From Solirubrobacteraceae bacterium (GTDB lineage Bacteria; Actinomycetota; Thermoleophilia; Solirubrobacterales; Solirubrobacteraceae): a stretch of DNA of 12,605 nt. The notes under the pieces are model-generated. The model did not search any database. It worked only from the letters and a program-made list of their open reading frames with translations, and was not told where the DNA came from. Both the position numbers and the translations under genes were made by a program. The stretch lies in contig JAEMSV010000106.1 in the NCBI GenBank assembly GCA_016462625.1, positions 1 through 12,605 on the forward strand, written 5' to 3'. Positions 6,559 to 12,605 of the stretch are shown here, one piece after another. How positions within the stretch are numbered: the stretch's first letter is position 1; each line of letters starts with the position of its first letter.

Positions 6559-9024
6559 ATGGATTGGGTCATCTCGCGCGCGGCGGCGCTGTCCGCCGCG
6601 TCACTCTGCGTTGCCGGCGGGCTGGGCACGACGTCCGCCGCCGCCACCGACTACGCGCCGACGGCGCGGAACATCATCCCCTCGGGGCAGTACGGCGCGG
6701 TCCCTCCGCCCGCCGCGGCGCCGCAGCAGGCGCAGATGTACGACGGCCTGACGCCGAAGTTCGACCAGGTCACGAACGACGACCTCTTCAGCTTCTTCAA
6801 GAGCGAGCAGCTCGACCCGAGCGTCGATGGCCCGCTCACGCCCGACCCCGCGCCGCGCGCCGGCGTCACGATCCAGCGCGACAAGTTCAACGTCCCCCAC
6901 ATCACCGGCGTCACGGCCGACGACGTCGTCTGGGGCGCCGGCTGGGTCGTCGCCAAGGACCGCGCGCTGCTGCTCGAGCAGGCGCGCTACAACTCGCGTG
7001 TCGCCGCCATCGACGCGCCCGGGCTGAGCGCCATCGGGCTCGTGACCGCGCTGGCGCAGTTCGCTCCGAGCAAGCAGACGGAGGACGAGGTCGCCAAGCA
7101 GGCGAAGGTCCTGACCGACCAGGGCGCCAAGGGCCGCGAGGTCCTGCACGACATCGACACGTACATCGCGGGCATCAACGACTACCTCAAGGCGTCGGGC
7201 TCGCCCGCGAAGCCGTGGACACGCAACGACGTATTCGCCCTCAACGCGCTCAAGGGCCAGTTCTTCGGCCAGGGCGGCGGCGACGAGGCGCGCCGCTCCA
7301 CGCTGCTGACGGGCCTGCAGAAGGAGCTGGGCGACACCAAGGGGCGCCAGGCGTTCGACGACCTGCGCCAGAAGGACGACCCGGAGGCCAGCCACTCGAT
7401 CGACGGGTCGTTCCCCTACGGCGCCGCGTCGAAGAGCGCGGGCAAGGGAAGCCTGGCGCTGACGAGCTTCAGCGCGACGCCCGCGGCGAAGGTCGCCAGG
7501 GCCACCGCCCGGACCGCCAACGCCGTCCCCGAGCAGCAGAGCAACGCGCTGCTGGTCTCCGGATCGCGCTCGGCCACCGGCTTCCCGCTCATGGTCGCCG
7601 GCCCGCAGATCGGCTACTTCTACCCCGGCCTGACCCTCGAGATGAACCTCCAGGGCCCGGGGATCAACGTCCGAGGCGCGACCAGCGCGCCGCTGCCCGG
7701 CTACATCCTCATCGGCCGCGGCGAGGACTACGCGTGGTCGCTGACCAGCGCCGGCGCGGACATCATCGACCAGTACGCCGAGGAGCTGTGCGGCGGCAGC
7801 CGGACCAAGTACCGGTACAAGGGCAAGTGCCAGTCGATGAAGACGTTCAACGCCGGCACCCTGACGCTCGGCGGCAAGGATCAGAAGCTGTCCTTCAAGA
7901 CCACGGTGCACGGCCCGGTCATCGGGTACGGCAAGGTCGGCGACGAGGAGTACGCGATCTCCCGCAAGCGGGCCAGCTACGGCCGCGATGTCGTCGACCA
8001 GCTGTTCTACGCGGACCTGTTCCGCAGCCGCGTCAACTCGCCGCAGTCGTTCATCAAGGCCGCGCTGCAGTCACCGCAGACGTTCAACTCGTTCTACGTC
8101 GACCACAAGAACATCGCCCTCGTCACGACGGGCCGGCTGCCCGTCCGCAAGAGCAGCGTCGACCCGGCGCTGCCGACGCGCGGCACGGGTGAGTACGAGT
8201 GGAGCGGGTTCCTCGCGAGCTCGAAGCATCCGCAGGGCATCAACCCGTCGGACGGGACGATCGTCAACTGGAACAACCGGTCGGCGAAGAAGTTCACGTC
8301 CGCCGACGACGAGTGGATGCAGGGCTCCATCGCCCGCAACGATCTGCTCAAGCGCGGCGTCGCGTCGAAGCCCAAGCACGACCTCGCGACGCTGACGAGC
8401 GCCATGAACGCGGGCGCGACGCAGGACGTCCGCGTGATGGAGCTGCAGCCGACCCTGAGCAAGCTCCTGCGCCAGAGCAAGGCGCCGTCGACCCGCGCGC
8501 AGAAGATGCTCGACGTCCTCGACCAGTGGCGCACGAACGGCGGCAACCGCCTCGACCGCAACGCCGACGGGCGCATCGACGATCCGGGCGCCGCTGTCAT
8601 GGACGGCATCTGGAACCGCCTCGCCGACGCGGCGATGAAGCCTGTCCTCGGCAACCAGGTCAACAAGCTGGCGAGCCTCGAGTCGCGCTTCCAGGGCCCG
8701 CCGTCCGGGCAGTTCGGCGGCTGGCACGAGTACATGGACAAGGACCTGCGGCGTCTTCTGGGCGAGAAGGTCTCCGGGAAGTTCGCCCTCAAGTACTGCG
8801 GCAAGGGCGACAAGGCGCAGTGCCGCAAGGACCTCTGGAAAGCAATCGACACGGCCGGGAAGTCCCTGAGCTCGCGCTACGGCTCGGCCGACCCGACCGC
8901 CTGGCACGCGAACGCGAACGCCGAGCGGATCACGTTCGCCCCCGGGGTCCTCTCGACCACGATGGCCTACACGAACCGGCCGAGCGGGATCCAGCAGGTC
9001 ATCACGTTCAACGGCCACCGCTGA
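6559..9024 (+). CDS. Secreted penicillin-acylase-family (Ntn) amidohydrolase precursor
   Basis: This 821-residue precursor belongs to the penicillin/acyl-homoserine-lactone/lipopeptide acylase family, which cleaves an acyl group from an amide nitrogen. A signal peptide occupies 1-29, with cleavage likely after S-A-A-A. The alpha part (about 95-280) contains the V-T-I-x-R-D-K-F-x-V-P-H-I start and the W-G-A-G-W-V-V-A-K-D-R segment. A spacer of about 30-50 residues precedes Q327/S328, where self-cleavage should free S328 of S-N-A-L-L-V-S-G as N-terminal nucleophile. Beta-chain marks match E. coli penicillin G acylase: G-P-Q-I-G-Y-F-Y-P (348-356), D401 and D404 at the calcium site, N-W-N-N (570-573) carrying the oxyanion Asn, and R593. 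Residues D666, N668, D670 and D674 form an EF-hand-like loop. Substrate cannot be told: beta-lactam, AHL and lipopeptide acylases share this fold. It is divergent from the secreted protease, so both may act outside the cell. Confidence 0.92.
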   Translation: MDWVISRAAALSAASLCVAGGLGTTSAAATDYAPTARNIIPSGQYGAVPPPAAAPQQAQMYDGLTPKFDQVTNDDLFSFFKSEQLDPSVDGPLTPDPAPRAGVTIQRDKFNVPHITGVTADDVVWGAGWVVAKDRALLLEQARYNSRVAAIDAPGLSAIGLVTALAQFAPSKQTEDEVAKQAKVLTDQGAKGREVLHDIDTYIAGINDYLKASGSPAKPWTRNDVFALNALKGQFFGQGGGDEARRSTLLTGLQKELGDTKGRQAFDDLRQKDDPEASHSIDGSFPYGAASKSAGKGSLALTSFSATPAAKVARATARTANAVPEQQSNALLVSGSRSATGFPLMVAGPQIGYFYPGLTLEMNLQGPGINVRGATSAPLPGYILIGRGEDYAWSLTSAGADIIDQYAEELCGGSRTKYRYKGKCQSMKTFNAGTLTLGGKDQKLSFKTTVHGPVIGYGKVGDEEYAISRKRASYGRDVVDQLFYADLFRSRVNSPQSFIKAALQSPQTFNSFYVDHKNIALVTTGRLPVRKSSVDPALPTRGTGEYEWSGFLASSKHPQGINPSDGTIVNWNNRSAKKFTSADDEWMQGSIARNDLLKRGVASKPKHDLATLTSAMNAGATQDVRVMELQPTLSKLLRQSKAPSTRAQKMLDVLDQWRTNGGNRLDRNADGRIDDPGAAVMDGIWNRLADAAMKPVLGNQVNKLASLESRFQGPPSGQFGGWHEYMDKDLRRLLGEKVSGKFALKYCGKGDKAQCRKDLWKAIDTAGKSLSSRYGSADPTAWHANANAERITFAPGVLSTTMAYTNRPSGIQQVITFNGHR

Positions 9025-9027
9025 GCG

Positions 9028-10581
9028 TCATAACATCGCCCGCCCGCCCGTCGGTGCGAGGAGCTCATCGGGCTCCTCCACCGCCGCCGCGGCGTGGCGG
9101 TCCAGCGTCAGGGCGGCCACGACCGTGGCGAACACCATGACCCCGAGCGACGCCGCGATGGCCACGTGCAGCGCGTCGACGAACGCCAGCTGGGCCGCCT
9201 GCTCGAGCGCGGCTCCGGCGGCCTCGGGGAGGCCCTTCGCGATCTCGACCGCTTCGGACAACGACTCGCGCGCCCCGGAGGGGACGGCAGGAACCTTCTC
9301 CAACGCGTCGCTGTAGACGGCGGCGACCACACTGCCGAGCACCGCGATGCCGATCCCGCCGCCCAGCTCGTACGCCGTCTCCTCGATCGCGGCCGCGTCC
9401 CCGGACCGGTCGGTGGTGACCGCGGAGATGATCACGTCGTTCGCTGCGACCGCGACGACCTGGATGCCGAGCCCGAGCACGACGAAGCACAGCGACATCG
9501 TCAGCCACGTGTCCTGCTCGCCCAGCCCGAGCAGCGGGACCAACGACAGACTCGTGACGAGCAACCCGCCGGCGATCGTCGCTCGGGTCCCGGTGCGCGC
9601 GAGGATCGGCGCGGCGATCAGTCCGCCGACGACGGTCGCGATGACGAGCGGCATCAGCCGGATGCTCGCGGCGACGGGCGAAAGGCCGAGCACGAGCTGC
9701 AGGTACTGGGCGAAGAAGAAGTCGAGCCCGATGAGCGCGACCATCGAGAGGACGATGCAGCCGACCGCGACGGTGAACGTCCGTCCGGCGAACAGCCGGA
9801 CGTCGAGGAGCGGGACGGCCGCAGCGAGCTGACGCCGCACGAAGGCTCCGAGCAGCACGGCGCCGCCGATCAGCGTGACGAGCGCGACCGGATCGGCGAA
9901 CCCGAAGCGGGCACCGTGCTTGAACCCGAACGCCAGCCCGAGAATCGCGAGCGTGATCTGCGCGACGCTGACGGGATCCAGCGGCGCGGGGTTCGCCGCG
10001 CGGCTGGGCGGCAGCCACGTCACCGTCGCGATCCCGATCGCGACGATCACCGGGATGTTGATGAGGAAGACCGAGCCCCACCAGAAGTGCTCGACGAGGA
10101 ATCCGCCGACGATGGGGCCGATCGCCGCACCGGCGGAGCTCACCGACACCCAGATGCCGACGGCGCGCGTGCGCTCCGCCCGGTCGGGAAAGACGTCGCG
10201 CAGGACCGACATGGTCTGCGGCATGATCATCGCGCCGCCGACGCCCATGATCCCGCGGGCGACGATCAGGGTCATCGCGTCGGGCGCGAACGCGGCCACA
10301 AGCGAGCCGATCGCGAACACCACGAGCCCGCCCTGCATGACCTGTGGACGGCCGACCTTGTCGCCGAGCTTGGCGAACCCGACGAGCAGCGGCGCGACGA
10401 CCAGTGGGTACGCGTCGATGATCCACAGCAGCTCGACGGACGTCGGCCGCAGGTCCTCCCCGATCGCCGGCGCGGCGATGTGCAGCACGGTCGCGTCGAT
10501 CACGACCATGAGCAGCGCGGCGCAGACCACCGCGAGCACGCGATAGCGATCGCGTGCGGTGACGACTTGACCCGGGGACAT
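9028..10581 (-). CDS. 14-TM MFS exporter, DHA2 family, QacA/SmvA-like
   Basis: This 517-residue proton-coupled drug exporter is of the EmrB/QacA (DHA2) family. About 14 hydrophobic segments are visible. TM1 carries D29 in V-I-D-A-T-V-L, and TM2 carries D56 in L-L-W-I-I-D-A-Y. Motif A (L72-G-D-K-V-G-R-P) follows TM2, and motif C (S-A-G-A-A-I-G-P, 149-156) lies in TM5. D29 and D56 are 27 residues apart, like D34 and D61 of staphylococcal QacA. E400, E401 and E405 near TM13 match the spacing of QacA E406, E407 and D411. A long loop (about 423-468) of two probable helices sits between TM13 and TM14, as in QacA/SmvA. Export of cationic biocides or dyes is therefore the best guess, but it is inferred. 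It ends 3 bp from the convergent acylase gene. It lies 46 bp downstream of another MFS gene on the same strand, so they may be co-transcribed. A palindrome overlaps the probable ribosome-binding site. Confidence 0.93.
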   Translation of the reverse strand: MSPGQVVTARDRYRVLAVVCAALLMVVIDATVLHIAAPAIGEDLRPTSVELLWIIDAYPLVVAPLLVGFAKLGDKVGRPQVMQGGLVVFAIGSLVAAFAPDAMTLIVARGIMGVGGAMIMPQTMSVLRDVFPDRAERTRAVGIWVSVSSAGAAIGPIVGGFLVEHFWWGSVFLINIPVIVAIGIATVTWLPPSRAANPAPLDPVSVAQITLAILGLAFGFKHGARFGFADPVALVTLIGGAVLLGAFVRRQLAAAVPLLDVRLFAGRTFTVAVGCIVLSMVALIGLDFFFAQYLQLVLGLSPVAASIRLMPLVIATVVGGLIAAPILARTGTRATIAGGLLVTSLSLVPLLGLGEQDTWLTMSLCFVVLGLGIQVVAVAANDVIISAVTTDRSGDAAAIEETAYELGGGIGIAVLGSVVAAVYSDALEKVPAVPSGARESLSEAVEIAKGLPEAAGAALEQAAQLAFVDALHVAIAASLGVMVFATVVAALTLDRHAAAAVEEPDELLAPTGGRAML

Positions 10582-10582
10582 C

Positions 10583-10597
10583 GCTCTCTATGAGAGC
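10583..10597 (-). promoter_or_regulatory. Palindrome over the ribosome-binding site of the QacA-like gene
   Basis: GCTCTC (10583-10588) and GAGAGC (10592-10597) are perfect 6-bp arms around TAT, one base upstream of the start codon (10581). On the coding strand the arm next to the ATG reads GAGAGC, the only Shine-Dalgarno-like sequence there. As RNA, the hairpin would hide that site; as DNA, it could be a repressor operator. Either would let this gene be controlled apart from the MFS gene upstream. Evidence is symmetry and position only. Confidence 0.4.
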
Positions 10598-10627
10598 ACG
10601 ACGCCCCGGGTTCGAAGCCGCTGGGTG

Positions 10628-12097
10628 CTAGGCCTCCACGCCCACGGGTTCCGCGTCGGGGGCGTCGGCGTGGTCGGGCATCTCCACGGGCTTGACCACG
10701 AACGCGGCCACGGCAATCGCGCACAGCACGAGCCCCACCGCGATCCAGAACGCCAGGTGATAGCCGTCGACGAGCGCCTGCGCCCGCGCGACGCCCTCGT
10801 CCCGGAGGGTCTCGGTCCGCGACGCGGACAGCGTCGCGAGCACGGCGAGTCCGATCGCCCCGCCGACCTGTGCCGACGTGTTGACCAGCGCAGACGCCAG
10901 GCCGGCGTCCTCGGGCGTCGCGCCCGACATCGCGATCGTCATCAGGCCGGGGAAGCAGATGCCCGCGCCGAGACCGAGCAGGATCATCACCGGCATCACG
11001 TGGACGAAGTAGTTCCCGTCAACGGGTGACTGCGTGAACCACGCCAGCGACAGCGCGATGATCGCCAGCCCGGGGAACTGCAGCGTGCGCGCCCCGTAGC
11101 GCATGATCAGCGGCTCGGCGAACTTCACCGACAGGGTGCCCATGACGATCGTCATCGGCAGGAACGCCAGGCCGGTCTCCAGCGCGTCGTAGCCCAAGAC
11201 CCGCTGGAGGTACAGCGCACCCAGGAAGAACAGGCCGAACATGCCGGCGACGGCGAAGATCTGGATGAGATTCGCCCCGACGACGTTGCGCGACTTGAAG
11301 ATCCGCAGCGGGATGAGCGGCGTCGCGGCGAAGTGCTCGCGCACGATGAAGGCCCCCAGCAGCGCCTGGCTGGCGATCGCGAACAGCAGCGTCGTCGGAT
11401 CGGTCCAGCCGTGCTCGGCCGCCGGGGCGACGATCGTGTAGACGCCGACCATGAGCGCGCTCGTGATGAGCAGCGCGCCGGGGACATCGGCGCCCTTGTC
11501 AAGCCCGATGCCGTCATCGTGCTCGAGCAGCCGGCTCGCCATCAGGGCGGTGACGACCCCGATCGGGATGTTGATGAAGAAGATGAAATGCCAGCTGATC
11601 GCCTGGGTGAGGATGCCGCCGAGCAGCAGGCCGATGGACCCTCCGGCCGAGGCCACGAAGGCGAAGACGCCGATCGCCTTCGCCTGATCGCTCGGCTGCG
11701 GGAACATCGTCACGATCATTCCGAGGATCACGGCCGAGGTCATGGCCCCGCCGACGCCCTGCAGGAACCGTGCGCCGACGAGCATCTCCTGGGTCGTCGA
11801 GAGGCCGCACAGCAGCGAGGCCCCGGTGAAGAGACCCAGCCCGGAGAGGAACATTCGGCGCCGGCCGATGAGATCGCCCATCCGCCCGGCGAACAGCAGC
11901 AGGCCGCCGAACGCGATCATGTACGCGTTCACAACCCAGGCGAGGCTGGCGTTCGAGAAGTCGAGATCGTCCTGGATCGTCGGCAGGGCGACGTTCACGA
12001 CGGTGCCGTCGAGCACGATCATGAGCATGCCGGTGCACAGGACGTAGAGCGCGATCCAGCGCTGCCGGTCGGTATCGGGGAGGGTGTTCGGGGTCAT
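10628..12097 (-). CDS. 14-TM MFS exporter, DHA2 (EmrB/QacA) family
   Basis: This 489-residue exporter starts at ATG 12097 (M-T-P-N-T-L-P-D-T-D). The frame extends to 12232, but that would add a polar, Cys/His-containing stretch unlike an MFS N-terminus and overlap the divergent VOC gene. TM1 holds D30 in V-L-D-G-T-V-V-N-V-A-L-P, a standard DHA2 mark. Motif A reads G-R-M-G-D-L-I-G-R-R-R (71-81), and motif C is near A-G-G-S-I-G-L (151-157), followed by the F-I-F-F-I-N-I-P helix. TM13 carries A-L-V-N-T-S-A-Q-V-G-G-A-I-G. At the place of QacA D61 it has N57, and there is no long TM13-14 hairpin, so its substrates should differ from those of the neighbouring pump; neutral or monocationic drugs or secondary metabolites are plausible. 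No Shine-Dalgarno precedes the ATG. It is the first gene of a possible two-pump operon and is divergent from a VOC gene. No regulator gene lies beside it. Confidence 0.92.
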   Translation of the reverse strand: MTPNTLPDTDRQRWIALYVLCTGMLMIVLDGTVVNVALPTIQDDLDFSNASLAWVVNAYMIAFGGLLLFAGRMGDLIGRRRMFLSGLGLFTGASLLCGLSTTQEMLVGARFLQGVGGAMTSAVILGMIVTMFPQPSDQAKAIGVFAFVASAGGSIGLLLGGILTQAISWHFIFFINIPIGVVTALMASRLLEHDDGIGLDKGADVPGALLITSALMVGVYTIVAPAAEHGWTDPTTLLFAIASQALLGAFIVREHFAATPLIPLRIFKSRNVVGANLIQIFAVAGMFGLFFLGALYLQRVLGYDALETGLAFLPMTIVMGTLSVKFAEPLIMRYGARTLQFPGLAIIALSLAWFTQSPVDGNYFVHVMPVMILLGLGAGICFPGLMTIAMSGATPEDAGLASALVNTSAQVGGAIGLAVLATLSASRTETLRDEGVARAQALVDGYHLAFWIAVGLVLCAIAVAAFVVKPVEMPDHADAPDAEPVGVEA

Positions 12098-12133
12098 TGT
12101 TGGGTTAGACAGGCGCTCAGCCCGGAACTCATC

Positions 12134-12147
12134 GTTGTGATGACAAC
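12134..12147. promoter_or_regulatory. Palindrome GTTGT-GATG-ACAAC, candidate operator
   Basis: Five-bp arms surround a 4-bp centre. AT-rich TTGT/ACAA palindromes of this size are typical of MarR-type operators, and one stands out in this GC-rich gap. It lies 36-50 bp upstream of the exporter start codon, where a repressor could block the polymerase. No MarR gene is in the window, so the regulator would be encoded elsewhere. Confidence 0.35.
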
Positions 12148-12152
12148 AGTCT

Positions 12153-12179
12153 GCGCGACCGATGACTTTCGTGTCGCGC
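12153..12179. promoter_or_regulatory. Inverted repeat GCGCGAC / GTCGCGC
   Basis: Perfect 7-bp arms (12153-12159 and 12173-12179) are separated by 13 bp, in the 5' region of the VOC gene. It could be a second operator or a leader hairpin. GC-only arms of this length are fairly easy to find by chance here, so confidence is low. Confidence 0.25.
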
Positions 12180-12203
12180 GGGGGTCGGTTCTTCCGACAA
12201 CCG

Positions 12204-12210
12204 AAAGGAG
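12204..12210 (+). promoter_or_regulatory. Ribosome-binding site of the VOC gene
   Basis: AAAGGAG ends 5 nt before ATG 12216. It is the best-placed Shine-Dalgarno in the window and fixes this start over the in-frame ATG at 12162, which has none. Confidence 0.85.
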
Positions 12211-12215
12211 CCAGC

Positions 12216-12605
12216 ATGTTCGCGAGCACCAAGGCCTTCAGCGGCTACGCCGTCGACGACATCCCGGCGGCGGAGCGGTTCTACGGCGAGATCCTGGGGA
12301 TTCGCACGTCCACGGAGATGGACGGCTACCTCCTGAACCTCGAGCTCGCCGATGGCGAGCGGCCGACGATGATCTACGCCAAGCCTGATTTCGAACCCGC
12401 GACCTACACGGTCCTGAACTTCCCGGTCGACGACGTCGAAGCCGCGGTCGACGCGCTCACCGCCAAGGGCGTCGCGTTCGAGCACTATGAGGGCTCCGGT
12501 CAGGACGCAAAGGGCATCTCCCGCGGAAACGGCCCGACGATCGCCTGGTTCAAGGACCCGGCGGGGAACATCCTCTCCGTGCTGGAGAATCCGATGACCC
12601 CGTGA
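12216..12605 (+). CDS. VOC-superfamily protein (glyoxalase/bleomycin-resistance fold)
   Basis: This 129-residue cytoplasmic protein has two beta-alpha-beta-beta-beta modules. Module 1 (1-60) begins with A-F-S-G-Y-A-V-D-D-I-P-A-A-E-R-F-Y-G-E-I-L-G, and module 2 (61-129) with V-L-N-F-P-V-D-D-V-E-A-A-V. It ends in D-P-A-G-N-I-L-S-V-L-E. The usual first-strand metal histidine is replaced (F8 by alignment of the V-D-D motif), and the matching site in module 2 is L66. Only E124 near the C-terminus resembles a classical metal ligand. Catalysis like glyoxalase I is therefore unlikely; ligand binding or an unrecognised activity is more probable. I recognise the type as a common actinobacterial family without an assigned role. 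Its divergent position next to two drug exporters fits a resistance or sequestration role, but that is inference. The stop codon is the last three bases of the window, so the gene is complete. Confidence 0.9.
   Translation: MFASTKAFSGYAVDDIPAAERFYGEILGIRTSTEMDGYLLNLELADGERPTMIYAKPDFEPATYTVLNFPVDDVEAAVDALTAKGVAFEHYEGSGQDAKGISRGNGPTIAWFKDPAGNILSVLENPMTP

Larger units (their letters stand above)
12098..12215. promoter_or_regulatory. Divergent control region between MFS exporter and VOC gene
   Basis: This 118-bp gap contains two symmetric elements (12134-12147 and 12153-12179) and the starts of both transcripts. On the minus strand TCTAAC (12109-12104 or nearby) ends about 6 nt before ATG 12097, the spacing of a -10 box in a leaderless gene, which would fit the missing Shine-Dalgarno. 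No good -35 is seen. On the plus strand a strong ribosome-binding site is present but no clear -10/-35 pair. Confidence 0.45.

Noticed and set aside
6450..6647. A longer start for the protease at 6647
   Set aside because: It would bury the signal peptide 66 residues inside and overlap the first 89 bases of the acylase gene.
10600..10630. tRNA-like GGTTCGAA (T-loop) in the gap between the two MFS genes
   Set aside because: The flanking bases do not form a 5-bp T-stem, and no acceptor or anticodon arm fits; the area upstream is coding. I also see no integrase or direct repeat to support an attachment-site remnant.
12162..12215. An upstream ATG for the VOC gene
   Set aside because: No ribosome-binding site precedes it, while ATG 12216 has AAAGGAG at ideal spacing and matches the family start.
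12098..12232. A longer start for the upstream MFS gene at 12232
   Set aside because: The added 45 residues are polar and unlike MFS N-termini, and they would overlap the VOC gene start.

Overview
The window is GC-rich (roughly 70 %) and gene-dense. Codon choice and gene types fit a high-GC actinobacterium. The long secreted protein built from Ig-like repeats of the 'YQWQR / RCD..G..C' style suggests the Thermoleophilia/Solirobacterales side of the phylum; this placement is inferred from style, not from a marker gene. No rRNA, tRNA, CRISPR array, transposase or integrase is visible.

Layout, left to right. (1) 1-131: edge region with a strong 9-bp hairpin, probably the end of the gene-1 transcript. 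(2) 132-1082, minus: a protein of unknown function with an N-terminal Cys/His cluster, a basic linker and a possible helix-hairpin-helix segment. (3) 1140-2426, plus: bioA, the biotin-pathway DAPA aminotransferase, with no other bio gene nearby. (4) 2433-6449, minus: a secreted 1338-residue zinc metalloprotease-like protein with nine Ig-like repeats and no wall or membrane anchor. (5) 6559-9024, plus: a secreted penicillin-acylase-family Ntn hydrolase, divergent from the protease. (6) 9028-10581 and 10628-12097, both minus: two 14-TM DHA2-type MFS exporters, possibly one operon. (7) 12216-12605, plus: a small VOC (glyoxalase/bleomycin-resistance fold) protein, divergent from the exporters and ending at the window edge.

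Genes alternate in divergent and convergent pairs. The divergent gaps are 57, 109 and 118 bp and hold the likely promoters. The convergent gaps are 6 bp and 3 bp. The middle forms an export-and-surface block: secreted protease and secreted acylase share an intergenic region. The right end looks like a small-molecule resistance block: two pumps plus a VOC protein with palindromes in its control regions. I see no obviously new multi-gene system. The best leads are the unknown gene 1, the unusual metal site and two-class repeat array of the protease, and the pairing of a QacA/SmvA-like pump with a pump lacking the second acidic residue.
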